64,000 bases of DNA from positions 62,001 to 126,000 of the forward strand of contig OZ251574.1 in NCBI GenBank assembly GCA_965243635.1, read 5' to 3'. The translations under genes were made by a program, and so were the position numbers. The notes under the pieces are model-generated. The model was not told the origin of the DNA and did no database searches. It worked only from the letters and a program-made list of their open reading frames with translations. This DNA is from Rs1 sp000416275. GTDB lineage: Bacteria > Pseudomonadota > Gammaproteobacteria > Pseudomonadales > Balneatricaceae. Below are positions 26,283 through 35,687 of this stretch, piece after piece. Numbering within the stretch: the stretch's first letter is position 1; each line of letters opens with the position of its first letter.

Positions 26283-27191
26283 ATGTCCGATATTGATGTT
26301 AGTTTGGTAAAAAGTTGGCTTTTAAATCTACAAAATTCAATTTGTAGCGCGCTGGAAAAGGAGGATGGCCAGGCGCATTTTGTTGAAGATTGCTGGCAGC
26401 GCCCAGAAGGTGGGAGTGGCTTGACTAGAGTAATAAGTAATGGCGCTGTGTTTGAAAAGGGTGGGGTGAATTTTTCGCATGTATTTGGCGAGAGCATGCC
26501 GGCTTCTGCTACAGCAGGTAGGCCAGAATTGGCTGGCCGACGCTTTGAGGCAATGGGTGTTTCACTGGTGATGCATCCCAGTAATCCACACGTTCCGACA
26601 TCCCATGCAAATGTAAGGTTTTTCATCGCTAGGAAAGAGGGCGCGCCCGATGTCTGGTGGTTCGGTGGTGGCTTGGATTTAACCCCCTATTTTGGGTATG
26701 ACGAAGACTGCATCCACTGGCATCAAACTGCCAAGGATAGCTGCCAAGAATTCGGAGCTGAAGTTTATCCAAAATATAAACAGTGGTGCGATGAGTATTT
26801 TTATATTAAACATCGCAAGGAGGCAAGAGGCATCGGCGGCTTATTCTTTGATGATTTATATAGCGAGGGTTTTGCAAAGAGCTTTGCCTTAACTCAATCT
26901 ATTGGCGAGGCATATTTACAGGCGTATCTGCCGATTATCAATAAGCGAAAAAACACCGAGTATAGCATTCAGCAAAAGGATTTTCAGTTACATCGTCGCG
27001 GCCGCTACGTAGAGTTTAATCTCGTGTATGACAGAGGTACTTTATTTGGTCTACAATCAAATGGGCGCACCGAGTCAATTCTAATGTCTCTACCACCTGA
27101 AGTTAAATGGAGTTATGACTATCAAGTTGCTGATAATTCTGATGAATCTAAGCTTTTAAATTACTATTTAGTAAGCCGAGACTGGGTGTAA
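26283..27191 (+). CDS. hemF: oxygen-dependent coproporphyrinogen-III oxidase
   Basis: 302 residues, the normal length. HemF decarboxylates coproporphyrinogen III to protoporphyrinogen IX with oxygen in haem synthesis. Signature segments include GGSGLTRVI, GVNFSHVFGESMP, HPSNPHVPTSHANVRFF, WWFGGGLDLTPYF and FDDLYSEGFAKSF, plus the C-terminal RRGRYVEFNLVYDRGT. It is followed after a few bases by aroE on the same strand, a conserved pairing. Confidence 0.97.
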   Translation: MSDIDVSLVKSWLLNLQNSICSALEKEDGQAHFVEDCWQRPEGGSGLTRVISNGAVFEKGGVNFSHVFGESMPASATAGRPELAGRRFEAMGVSLVMHPSNPHVPTSHANVRFFIARKEGAPDVWWFGGGLDLTPYFGYDEDCIHWHQTAKDSCQEFGAEVYPKYKQWCDEYFYIKHRKEARGIGGLFFDDLYSEGFAKSFALTQSIGEAYLQAYLPIINKRKNTEYSIQQKDFQLHRRGRYVEFNLVYDRGTLFGLQSNGRTESILMSLPPEVKWSYDYQVADNSDESKLLNYYLVSRDWV

Positions 27192-27197
27192 CTGGTG

Positions 27198-28046
27198 ATG
27201 ATAATTAAAGACCAAACAGCTCTAGATAAGTATGCGGTGGCAGGTAATCCGATCGCACACTCTAAGAGTCCATCCATCCATCGCTTATTTGCAGAGCAAA
27301 CCGGTCAGAAGTTAGTTTATAGCGCCGAGTGCTTTCCGTTGGATGCCTTTGCCAGTTCGGTTGCGGACTTTATACGTACATCGGGTTTAGGGATGAATGT
27401 GACAGTCCCCTTTAAACTGCAAGCTTGGCAGCTAAGTGATCAACTGTCACTAGCGGCTGAGCTCGCTGGTGCCGTCAATACACTCTCTTTCAAAGATGGT
27501 GTAATCTTTGGTGATAATACTGATGGTATCGGTTTAGTTAATGATCTGTCGAAAAATTTAAAATTCAATCTACAAGGGAAAAAAGTCCTTATTGTAGGGG
27601 CTGGTGGAGCTGTCAGGGGTGTATTGCAGCCTATTATTGCCCAGCGGCCATCCAGTATTACAATCGTTAATAGAACGGTATCTAAAGCGTGGCAATTAGC
27701 TGAGATATTCAAAGAACTGTTTGATATTAAAGTGCTGAGCTTTGAAGAGCTGGACAGTGCTTATGACTTGGTGATTAACGGTACATCGGCATCGTTAAGT
27801 AATCAGCTGCCACCGCTGCCAGCTTGTACTATTCAGCCAAGCACTTGGCTCTACGACATGATGTACGGTAAAGGTGTGACAGTGTTTAATCAATGGGGTT
27901 TGGAAAATGGCGCAGCGCAGGCTTCGGATGGACTGGGCATGCTAGTGGAACAAGCAGCTCAATCATTTAAAATTTGGCGGGGTGTCTCACCTAACACCAA
28001 GCAGGTCATTAGCAAACTACGCTGTGAATTACTCGATATTATTTAG
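27198..28046 (+). CDS. aroE: shikimate dehydrogenase
   Basis: 282 residues from the ATG at 27198 (a GTG directly before it is also possible). AroE reduces 3-dehydroshikimate with NADPH in the aromatic pathway. Visible motifs are YAVAGNPIAHSKSPSIH (substrate site with both serines), NVTVPFKL with the catalytic Lys, GAVNTL, GDNTDGIGLV with the catalytic Asp, the NADP Rossmann motif VGAGGAVRGVL and NRT. It begins six bases after the hemF stop. Confidence 0.96.
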   Translation: MIIKDQTALDKYAVAGNPIAHSKSPSIHRLFAEQTGQKLVYSAECFPLDAFASSVADFIRTSGLGMNVTVPFKLQAWQLSDQLSLAAELAGAVNTLSFKDGVIFGDNTDGIGLVNDLSKNLKFNLQGKKVLIVGAGGAVRGVLQPIIAQRPSSITIVNRTVSKAWQLAEIFKELFDIKVLSFEELDSAYDLVINGTSASLSNQLPPLPACTIQPSTWLYDMMYGKGVTVFNQWGLENGAAQASDGLGMLVEQAAQSFKIWRGVSPNTKQVISKLRCELLDII

Positions 28047-28090
28047 CATGTTCTGCTACTTTGCATCGCAATAACGTTTGATTATTTAAA

Positions 28091-28249
28091 CTTGGATCCG
28101 TGACTTCAAAGTAAATGCATAGTATAAGGCGTTGGTTTTACAGAGGAATTTGAAAATATTAACTGCAGCTATAGGTTCAGTGGGTATTTTTCTAACCGCT
28201 GTAAAATTAAGAGCTGTGCTATGTGGTGCAGTGAAATCGCTGATTCAGG
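28091..28249. repeat. family A element, moderately diverged copy A5 (159 bp)
   Basis: Starts CTTGGATCCGTGACTTCAAAGT and ends CGCTGATTCAGG with the family A interior in the A2 orientation (GGTTCAGTGGGTATTTTTCT in the middle). Flanks no longer show a clear 5-bp duplication. It ends 32 bp before the start of the Lon-like protease gene. Confidence 0.85.
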
Positions 28250-28280
28250 TAACACTTACTCATTATAAGGGGTAGATAAG

Positions 28281-30662
28281 TTGAGCTTAACACCGTTAAC
28301 CGCCGAGCAGCTCTATAAAAAATGTGATCCCAATCTTTTTGATTTCACTGACACTTCTACAGTAAAAAAATTCGATGGTTGTTTTGGTCAAAATAGAGCA
28401 TTGCAAGCTATGACCTTTGGTGTGGGAATGCGCCGTCCAGGCTATAATTTTTTCGTTATGGGTAATCCTCATACCGGGCGATCATCTTTTACCATGGATA
28501 TGTTAAATAGTGTCGCTAGTCAGGAGGTTACACCTAGTGACTGGATCTATATCAATAACTTTGAGGATGGCCGTTCCGCGATCGCCATCAGTCTGCCTGC
28601 AGGAAGGGCGGCTAAGCTTAAAGCAGACCACCAGATCTTGCTTGAAGCGATATCTACAGAGTTACCTGGCGCTTTTGAAAGCCCTGATTTTCAACGTAAA
28701 AAGAGCCAGATAGAAAAACAATTTAATGCTTTGTATGACACAGCTTTAGATGACGTAGAACAATCGGCGAGGGGGCTGAGTGTCGCTATGTACCGAGATG
28801 CCGGTAATTTAGGTTTTGCCCCGGTCAGCGATGGTAAGGTGCTAGATGAAGCAGAGTTTCTATTGCTTGATGAAAAAATACGCCAATCAATTAATCAAAA
28901 TATAGCAGATTTAGAAGACCTTTTGAGTGAAAGTCTTACAGCGCTGCCTGTCTGGCGTCGTGAAGCAGCTGAGCAAATGAAGCATTTAGAAAAAACCACC
29001 ACCATTAAGGCCGTCCAACCGCTACTCGCTAAACTACAAAAGGCTTACAAAAAGCACCCGAAATTAACCGCATATTACTTAAAGATGCTCGTTCATCTGG
29101 CTGATCATACTGAAGATTTTTTGAATGATGAAAAAAGCGGTGAACTGCTGACAGATACTGTTAGGCGTGCTTTGCTTCAAGAGTGGTACAGCATAAATTT
29201 ATTTGTAGATAACAGTAACACTAAAGGTACGCCAGTTATTTACGACCCACATCCTATCTATGAAAATTTATTCGGCAGAGTGGAAGTAGCCAATGATCTC
29301 AGTGTTTTGGCTACATCGTATTTAAGGATCAGATCGGGTACCTTGCACAAAGCTAATGGTGGATACCTGGTAATTGATGCTGAAAAATTACTTGAAATGC
29401 CACAGGTATACGCCGCTTTGAAAAGAGCGCTAAAGGCTCAAGAAGTAAGAATAGAAGCCCCTTCGGATGTTGCTGGAAGTGCTATTTCGCAAACCCCGCT
29501 GCCTGTTGATTTGCAGGTCAAGGTTGCGTTAGTAGGTGCGCGGAGTACCTACTACCTGTTGCAAGATTTTGACGCGGACTTTGAAAAGACCTTCCGAGTG
29601 GTCGTAGATTTCGATGAAGTTGTGCCGAGAACCGCTGATTCGATACGTAGCTATGCGCGGTTAATTAAGACGCTAGCAGCACAGGAGGGGTTGGCAGCTT
29701 TTACTAGGGATGCTGTGGTTCGGTTGATAGAGCATAGCTCACGGAGTGCTGATGACACTAGCATGCTGTCATCTCATATTGGAGACATTGTCGATTTGCT
29801 CTGCGAGGCTGATTATAAGCGCAATCAAGCCGGAGATAGTTTGGTGAGTAGTAAACACATCAATCTTGCTTTGCATGCGCAGCAGGCGCGCACTGGGCGC
29901 TTGAGCGAAAGGATTATCGATAATATTGTCAACGAGGTAATCCTGATTGACACACAGGGGGAGAAAGTTGGCAAATGTAACGGATTAACCATTCTGCAGG
30001 TAGGTGATACTTCTTTTGGTACACCTGCCAGAATTACAGCTACGGTATATCCAGGTAAACAGGGGATTCTTGATATAGAACGTGAAGCAGAGCTCGGACA
30101 ATCGATCCACTCTAAAGGTATATTGATTCTTTCTGGTTACCTAGGTTTTAAATATGCCAAGGGGTTCGCTATTCAAATTTCTGCAAATATTGCTATGGAG
30201 CAGTCATACGGAACTGTCGATGGAGACAGTGCATCCCTTGCTGAGGTTTGTGCTTTGATCTCATCCCTGACAAAAATCCCCATATCTCAATCGTTTGCTG
30301 TGACCGGATCAATCAATCAATATGGTGAGGTTCAAGCTATAGGTGGGGTCAACGAAAAAATTGAAGGATTTTTCGAAGTATGTAAAAAAAGAGAATTTGT
30401 TGGCGGGCCGCAAGGTGTGATAGTGCCTGTTGCGAATATTAGAAACATGATGTTGAAACAAGAAGTAATAAAAGCCGTTGAAAGAGGGCATTTCTTTATT
30501 TATGCAGTAGACTCCGTAGATCAGTGCTTGTCTTTATTAATGGGCATTGCTGCCGGGGTACTGAGCACTGATGATTGTTATGATCAGCACTCAATCAATG
30601 CCATTGCTGTCGATTGCTTCAAGCAGCTTTCAATGATTAAAGCTGATAGAACAACATATTAA
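28281..30662 (+). CDS. Lon-like ATP-dependent protease (AAA_32 / Lon_C type)
   Basis: 793 residues. An N-terminal region with the degenerate P-loop MGNPHTGRSSF (near residues 59-69, Arg instead of the usual Lys), a helical insert, a AAA core with GGYLVIDAEKLLEMP and VALVGARSTYYLLQDFD, and a C-terminal Lon protease domain. The Ser-Lys dyad is at Ser650 (GDSAS) and Lys693 (NEKIEG), with the same 43-residue spacing as in Lon. It lacks the N-terminal LON substrate-binding domain, so it belongs with YcbZ/LrcB-like proteins rather than Lon proper. TTG start, supported by AAGGGG upstream. Family A copy A5 lies immediately upstream. Confidence 0.9.
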   Translation: MSLTPLTAEQLYKKCDPNLFDFTDTSTVKKFDGCFGQNRALQAMTFGVGMRRPGYNFFVMGNPHTGRSSFTMDMLNSVASQEVTPSDWIYINNFEDGRSAIAISLPAGRAAKLKADHQILLEAISTELPGAFESPDFQRKKSQIEKQFNALYDTALDDVEQSARGLSVAMYRDAGNLGFAPVSDGKVLDEAEFLLLDEKIRQSINQNIADLEDLLSESLTALPVWRREAAEQMKHLEKTTTIKAVQPLLAKLQKAYKKHPKLTAYYLKMLVHLADHTEDFLNDEKSGELLTDTVRRALLQEWYSINLFVDNSNTKGTPVIYDPHPIYENLFGRVEVANDLSVLATSYLRIRSGTLHKANGGYLVIDAEKLLEMPQVYAALKRALKAQEVRIEAPSDVAGSAISQTPLPVDLQVKVALVGARSTYYLLQDFDADFEKTFRVVVDFDEVVPRTADSIRSYARLIKTLAAQEGLAAFTRDAVVRLIEHSSRSADDTSMLSSHIGDIVDLLCEADYKRNQAGDSLVSSKHINLALHAQQARTGRLSERIIDNIVNEVILIDTQGEKVGKCNGLTILQVGDTSFGTPARITATVYPGKQGILDIEREAELGQSIHSKGILILSGYLGFKYAKGFAIQISANIAMEQSYGTVDGDSASLAEVCALISSLTKIPISQSFAVTGSINQYGEVQAIGGVNEKIEGFFEVCKKREFVGGPQGVIVPVANIRNMMLKQEVIKAVERGHFFIYAVDSVDQCLSLLMGIAAGVLSTDDCYDQHSINAIAVDCFKQLSMIKADRTTY

Positions 30663-30681
30663 GGGTGCTATGCTAAGTAGC

Positions 30682-30713
30682 TTGTCGTTAGTTTCACGTG
30701 GAACTAACGACAA
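30682..30713. promoter_or_regulatory. 32-bp palindrome with a parS-like core
   Basis: Arms TTGTCGTTAGTT (30682-30693) and AACTAACGACAA (30702-30713) enclose CACGTG with a single mismatched pair. The centre GTTTCACGTGGAAC (30691-30704) fits the parS pattern GTTNCACGTGNAAC, combining the Bacillus-type left and Pseudomonas-type right halves. It lies between two convergent genes, so it may also act as a bidirectional RNA hairpin, though there is no T tract after the stem on either strand. Confidence 0.6.
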
Positions 30714-30734
30714 AAAATGCAAGCAAAGATGTAA

Positions 30735-32312
30735 TCAATTCGAAACTTTCTTATTCCAAAACTGCATTGCTAATTCATCCATATCTGTTGCCATATGGCT
30801 AAATGAATCACTGGCATCGGCGGCGACTGTAGATTCAAGATTTTCTTGGGCGAGCTTTCTGATTTCCTGCAAGTTGGAGCTGATTTCAGTTGCAACAGTA
30901 GATTGCTGATCAACGGCAGTCGCTATATTATCTGCCATTTCTGTAATGTTACCAACAGAAGAGCGGATGTCTTGTAATTGTTTAACCATTTGTTCACTTT
31001 CATCTGCGCATACTGAGGCACGTTCTTGGCTGGTGGTCATGCTTACGACCGCCTGCTTAGTACCGTTTTGTAAAGCTTCAATCATGTTTTGTATTTCTGC
31101 TGTCGAATCTTGTGTTCTAGTGGCTAAAGAGCGAACTTCATCAGCAACCACAGAAAATCCTCTGCCTGCATCGCCAGCTCGAGCAGCTTCAATTGCTGCA
31201 TTCAAAGCCAATAGATTAGTTTGTTCTGCTATTCCCCTAATCACATCAAGTACAGAAGTAATTTCGTTACTGCTTTGGCGTAGGCCGTCAATTATTTTCG
31301 CTGCTGAGCTAACTTCTTCTGCTAGTTTTAGAATAGAGGCTTTATTGAGGTTTAGTTGCGATTCGCTAGACTTGGTGATCAATAAGCTTTCATTGGCCGC
31401 AGTTGCGGTATTATTGGCGTTTTTAGCGACTTCTTGTACCGAAGCAGACATCTCTACTATCGCAGCAGAAGCTCGATCAGTCATGTTGAATTGAATGTCG
31501 GCGGATTCGTCGTTAGACTTAACAGCCTCGTTTAACCCACGAGTGCCTTCTTTAAGCTGCTTAGCGCTGTCAGACATCCTGCCTATTAATGAGGAGGTTT
31601 CTGCTGCTTGATAAATTAACGCTAATTCAATTTGAGCGATATCATTTGAGCCACCAGTGAAAATATACCGGGCGACGTTGTTTTGATGAATTTTTTTGGA
31701 TTTATTCACCAGTAGTCTAAAAGATTTAAGTAAAAAGAATGTCAATATCATACTAATAATACCGGCGATTGGAATGACTATTAATGCTGTTTTAACAGGA
31801 AAAAACAGCAAAGTTAAAACTGATATAATCAATACAACTAGTTGTAATAAAACAAATTTTGAAGTCAATGTCAGGGGGCTGTTGTTCAGAGCACGGGCTG
31901 TTTTATTGTCTTTTAATTGTGGATAAACTTCATTTGCTCGATCGACCGCATCCTGAGTTGGCTTTGTTCTAACCGATTGGACTTCGAATACTGTGTTATT
32001 TTTAATAATCGGGGTTACGAAAGCAGAAACATAATAGTGGTCGCCATTTTTGCAGCGGTTTTTTACGATACCGAGCCAAGAATCATGATTTTGAACTGCA
32101 TTCCATAGTCCTTTAAATGCAGCAGGCGGCATGTCTGGGTGGCGCACAATATTATGATCTTTATTATCAAGCTCTTCTTTGCTGAATCCACTAATATCTA
32201 AAAAATCTTGGTTGATGTATTTTATTTTCCCATCGGGTTGAGTCGTTGAGAGAATATTCTGAGCTTCGGATACTGATATTTCTTTTTGGGTGACTGGAAG
32301 GTTCTCTTGCAT
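30735..32312 (-). CDS. PAS-containing methyl-accepting chemotaxis protein (Aer-like)
   Basis: 525 residues. An N-terminal PAS domain of the aerotaxis type (DGKIKYINQDFLDISGFSKEEL..., with the NIVRHPDMP and W.G.VKNRCKNGD.Y.V segments, about residues 28-115) is followed by two adjacent membrane segments (about 150-195), a HAMP-like stretch and a signalling domain. The chemoreceptor hairpin tip is clear: VIRGIAEQTNLLALNAAIEAARAGDAGRGFSVVADEVR. It probably senses redox or oxygen via FAD, as Aer does. No che genes are in the window. Confidence 0.93.
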   Translation of the reverse strand: MQENLPVTQKEISVSEAQNILSTTQPDGKIKYINQDFLDISGFSKEELDNKDHNIVRHPDMPPAAFKGLWNAVQNHDSWLGIVKNRCKNGDHYYVSAFVTPIIKNNTVFEVQSVRTKPTQDAVDRANEVYPQLKDNKTARALNNSPLTLTSKFVLLQLVVLIISVLTLLFFPVKTALIVIPIAGIISMILTFFLLKSFRLLVNKSKKIHQNNVARYIFTGGSNDIAQIELALIYQAAETSSLIGRMSDSAKQLKEGTRGLNEAVKSNDESADIQFNMTDRASAAIVEMSASVQEVAKNANNTATAANESLLITKSSESQLNLNKASILKLAEEVSSAAKIIDGLRQSSNEITSVLDVIRGIAEQTNLLALNAAIEAARAGDAGRGFSVVADEVRSLATRTQDSTAEIQNMIEALQNGTKQAVVSMTTSQERASVCADESEQMVKQLQDIRSSVGNITEMADNIATAVDQQSTVATEISSNLQEIRKLAQENLESTVAADASDSFSHMATDMDELAMQFWNKKVSN

Positions 32313-32707
32313 TACATATTCCTCTAATTCTCAGCAATATTTATATGAAACGATAAAAACTTAGGATTCAAATAGTTTACTTTATTTAAGTTTAGATCAA
32401 AAATCCCACAATACTTGTTTATTATGAATAAAAAACCATAATTTTAAATATGCTAACATTCTTAGAGTAGAGTTGTCGATGAGCAGAAGGGCTTGCTGGG
32501 GGGAAATAAAGAAGCTCTAAATGATTGTTGCTAAAGACAAAACAATAGTTGAGGAGGTTGGCTGGTAATTATTAGCTGCGAGCGGATCAATTTTGTTTGG
32601 CGTAGGCTCATCTAATCCGAATGTGAAAAAACATAATTCGATTTAATCGTATAATTGTTTTAAAAGTTAAATATCAATTGGTATAATTAGCTATTTGGGT
32701 AAATAGA
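32313..32707. other. intergenic region without recognisable features
   Basis: 395 bp between divergent genes, AT-rich; it must carry the promoters of the chemoreceptor and of the membrane protein at 32708. I see no repeat copy, small gene or clear operator in it. Confidence 0.45.
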
Positions 32708-33214
32708 GTGTTGGGAAGAATTGCTGCGTTATGGGGCTTTATTGGAGTTTGCTTTTTCTTGGGTAGTGCCATTTTTAAGCTGTCACTTATAAGTAGCCAA
32801 TTAGATGTCAATAATTTGAGCGTGTTTAACTGGCTAGTCATGTTAGCTTGGATCTTGTTCATGGCATATTTTGAGGGATATAAAGGGTTCCAAAAAGGTT
32901 TTTCTCCCAGAGTTGCAGCCCGGTTATATTTTCTACTTGAAAACGTAACTTATAAACGGCTTTTATTGGCTCCTCTGTTTTGCTTAGGTTTTTTCGATGC
33001 GGAGCGAAAACGTATCATTTTTATTTATTGTCTGACCTCGGCTATTTTCTTGATAGTAAGGTTTGTGGAGCAGGTACCTATGCCATGGCGTGGCATTTTG
33101 GATGTTGGTGTCGTGGTAGGATTGAGTTGGGGTTTGTTGTCAGTGACTTTCTACTCGATTAAGGCTTTTGCCGGTAGGGGCTTTATTTTTCCGAATGGAG
33201 TGCCGAAAAAATAA
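32708..33214 (+). CDS. conserved membrane protein of unknown function
   Basis: 168 residues with four predicted membrane segments (about residues 5-27, 40-58, 104-120 and 131-152). Between the second and third segments is a basic cytosolic-looking loop with YKGFQKGFSPRVAARL, which is the most distinctive part. The C-terminus is short and basic. I do not recognise the family with certainty and suggest no function. The start is GTG; the ribosome binding site is weak. It converges on ilvA. Confidence 0.7.
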   Translation: MLGRIAALWGFIGVCFFLGSAIFKLSLISSQLDVNNLSVFNWLVMLAWILFMAYFEGYKGFQKGFSPRVAARLYFLLENVTYKRLLLAPLFCLGFFDAERKRIIFIYCLTSAIFLIVRFVEQVPMPWRGILDVGVVVGLSWGLLSVTFYSIKAFAGRGFIFPNGVPKK

Positions 33215-33241
33215 AAATCGAGCCGGTCAATTTAAATATGC

Positions 33242-33259
33242 CACAGAGCTCTCTGTGGA
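33242..33259. terminator. short hairpin between convergent genes
   Basis: CCACAGAGCTCTCTGTGG can form an 8-bp stem with a two-base loop (more realistically 6-7 bp). It lies between the membrane-protein gene and ilvA. No T tract follows closely, so termination is only a guess. Confidence 0.35.
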
Positions 33260-33303
33260 CTTGTTTGAAGCCCTGTTAAAAAAAGAAAGACGTTGGCTTG
33301 GGG

Positions 33304-34821
33304 TTAACCTAAAAACAGCTTAAATGCTTTGTTGTCTGTCTCTTCCCAGTATTGGTAGCCAATTTCTTCTAAGAACTTAATAATGTTAGTTTTTTCATGG
33401 CTTTCCGCATGCATGGCGACCAACACTCGGCCGAAATCGGAGCCGTGATTGCGATAGTGGAACATCGAAATGTTCCAGCGGCCGCCCAAGGTGTCTAAAA
33501 ATTTCAATAGCGCGCCGGGCCTCTCTGGAAATTCAAAACGAAATACTAATTCATTTTTCTGCGGCGTTTTGCTGTGCCCGCCAATCATATAGCGAATATG
33601 AATTTTTGCAATTTCATTATCAGATAAATCTTCAACAGGAATATCTACTGATTGTAAGCGCTCTATTAGTTGCTGTTTCTGGTCTCCATCTGGGTCTGTA
33701 GTGACCCCAACAAAAATATTAGCTATCTGGTCGTCACTGTAACGATAATTAAACTCGGTAATGTTACGATCGCCTAAAACTGTACAAAATTGGCGGAAGC
33801 TGCCGGGTCTCTCTGAAATTTGAGCAGCGAGTAGCGCCTCACGCTTTTCGCCTAAATCGGTGCGCTCTGCTATATGACGCAAGCGACTGAAATTCATATT
33901 GGCCCCAGAATTAATGGCAATTAAGGTTTGACCTTTAATTTTATGTTGCAGTACATATTTCTTCAAACCCGCGACTGCCAAGGCACCGGAGGGCTCGCAA
34001 ATCGAGCGCGTGTCTTCGAAGATATCTTTAAGCGCGGCACAGATTCCATCGGTGTCGATGGTAATCACATCGTCGACAAATTCTTGCGCTATCTCAAATG
34101 GATACTTGCCAATTTGGGCGACTGCTACGCCGTCCGCAAAAATACCTACCTGCGGCAGGATCACTCTTTCTCCTGCATCTAATGCGGCTTTTAAACAGGC
34201 CGATTCAGAGGACTCGACACCAATGATCTTAGTCTCTGGGCTAAGGTATTTTATATAGACTGCAATCCCTGCAATGAGTCCGCCACCGCCAACCGGTACA
34301 AAAATTGCGTCGATGTGAGCACTGTGTTGTTTGAGTATCTCCATCGCAATCGTGCCTTGGCCGGCAATAACATCGGGGTCGTCAAAAGGAGGGCAGTAAG
34401 TATAGCCGTGCTCGGCTGCTAGTAGCTCTGCATGCTGTTTGGCAGAGTCGAAATTTTCGCCGTGTAAAATGACCTCTCCGCCCAAGGCGATAACATTGCT
34501 GATTTTAATGCTAGGGGTGATCTTCGGCATGACAATAACCGCTTTCACTGCCATAATTTTAGCTGACATAGCCAAGCCTTGGGCATGGTTGCCGGCCGAT
34601 GCGGTGATAACCCCGACACTTCGTTCTTTAGCAGAGAGCTGGGCCATCTTATTATAAGCACCGCGCAGCTTGAAAGAGAATACCGGCTGTAAGTCTTCCC
34701 GTTTCAGTAGTACCTTATTGCCAATTCGCTTTGACAGCACTTTAGCTTCATCAAGTGGCGTTTCAATCGCAGCGTCATACACCCTTGCTTTGAGGATTTT
34801 CTTTATATATGGATTAGGCAT
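33304..34821 (-). CDS. ilvA: threonine ammonia-lyase, biosynthetic
   Basis: 505 residues, the length of the long, isoleucine-regulated form. The PLP enzyme domain (residues 1-325) has the lysine motif FSFKLRGAYNKM (near residue 52), SAGNHAQGLA and the glycine-rich VPVGGGGLIAG; two ACT-like regulatory repeats follow (each starting with an ERPGSF/ERPGAL segment, near 330 and 425). It makes 2-oxobutyrate from threonine for isoleucine synthesis and is expected to be inhibited by isoleucine. It is divergent from rpiA, as in pseudomonads. Confidence 0.96.
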   Translation of the reverse strand: MPNPYIKKILKARVYDAAIETPLDEAKVLSKRIGNKVLLKREDLQPVFSFKLRGAYNKMAQLSAKERSVGVITASAGNHAQGLAMSAKIMAVKAVIVMPKITPSIKISNVIALGGEVILHGENFDSAKQHAELLAAEHGYTYCPPFDDPDVIAGQGTIAMEILKQHSAHIDAIFVPVGGGGLIAGIAVYIKYLSPETKIIGVESSESACLKAALDAGERVILPQVGIFADGVAVAQIGKYPFEIAQEFVDDVITIDTDGICAALKDIFEDTRSICEPSGALAVAGLKKYVLQHKIKGQTLIAINSGANMNFSRLRHIAERTDLGEKREALLAAQISERPGSFRQFCTVLGDRNITEFNYRYSDDQIANIFVGVTTDPDGDQKQQLIERLQSVDIPVEDLSDNEIAKIHIRYMIGGHSKTPQKNELVFRFEFPERPGALLKFLDTLGGRWNISMFHYRNHGSDFGRVLVAMHAESHEKTNIIKFLEEIGYQYWEETDNKAFKLFLG

Positions 34822-35012
34822 GATTATCAGTCTATTGTCATTTTAAGGTAATGGGTTGAGAGCTGGCGTTGTTAAGAGGCTCCCTGGGACATAATGCTAC
34901 AAGTTGCAGGTTGTGGCGTCTATAGCGCCGCGGTTAATTGTTTTGAAATAGCAAATTTAAAGGTATAATCAGCGACTCCTTCAGAATCGCTATTTTTATA
35001 AAAGAACCCACT

Positions 35013-35687
35013 ATGACACAAGATGAAATGAAACTAGCAGTCGCTAAAGCTGCCATCGAATATATCACTCCAAAATTAGACAAAGAAAGTATTATCGGAG
35101 TAGGTACTGGCTCAACGGCGAATTTTTTTATTCAGCAACTGGCGTCAATTAAGCACTTGTTTGAAGGCGCTGTGGCTAGCTCAGACGATACCGCGAACCG
35201 TCTGCAAGCGCTGGGTATACCAGTTTACGAGCTGAATGATGTCAACGAAATGGTGGTCTACGTCGATGGCGCTGATGAATTTGATCCTCAGCTAAATCTG
35301 ATCAAAGGGGGAGGAGCTGCATTAACTCGCGAGAAAATTGTGGCGGCAGTGGCTAATGAGTTTGTCTGCATTGTAGATGATTCAAAACAAGTTGCGGTGC
35401 TAGGTGGTTATCCACTACCTGTAGAAGTTATTCCTATGGCTAGATCTTATGTGGCGCGTGAATTGACCAAACTCAACGCTCAGCCGGTCTATCGACAGGG
35501 TGTTATTACCGATAATGGCAATGTGATTATTGACGTTGAAAACCTAGATATTAGCGACGCTAAGGGCTTAGAAGAAAAAATAAATAATATTGTCGGTGTG
35601 GTCACCAATGGGCTTTTTGCTCAGCGCAACGCCGACTTGGTATTAATGGGTACAGCAAGCAGCGTGCAAACCATCACCTTAAATTAA
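35013..35687 (+). CDS. rpiA: ribose-5-phosphate isomerase A
   Basis: 224 residues. RpiA interconverts ribose 5-phosphate and ribulose 5-phosphate in the pentose phosphate pathway. The conserved GVGTGSTANFFI, ASSDDTANRL, DGADEFDPQLNLIKGGGAALTREKIVA and DDSKQV segments are intact. Its last four bases overlap the tail of the convergent merR-type gene. Confidence 0.97.
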   Translation: MTQDEMKLAVAKAAIEYITPKLDKESIIGVGTGSTANFFIQQLASIKHLFEGAVASSDDTANRLQALGIPVYELNDVNEMVVYVDGADEFDPQLNLIKGGGAALTREKIVAAVANEFVCIVDDSKQVAVLGGYPLPVEVIPMARSYVARELTKLNAQPVYRQGVITDNGNVIIDVENLDISDAKGLEEKINNIVGVVTNGLFAQRNADLVLMGTASSVQTITLN

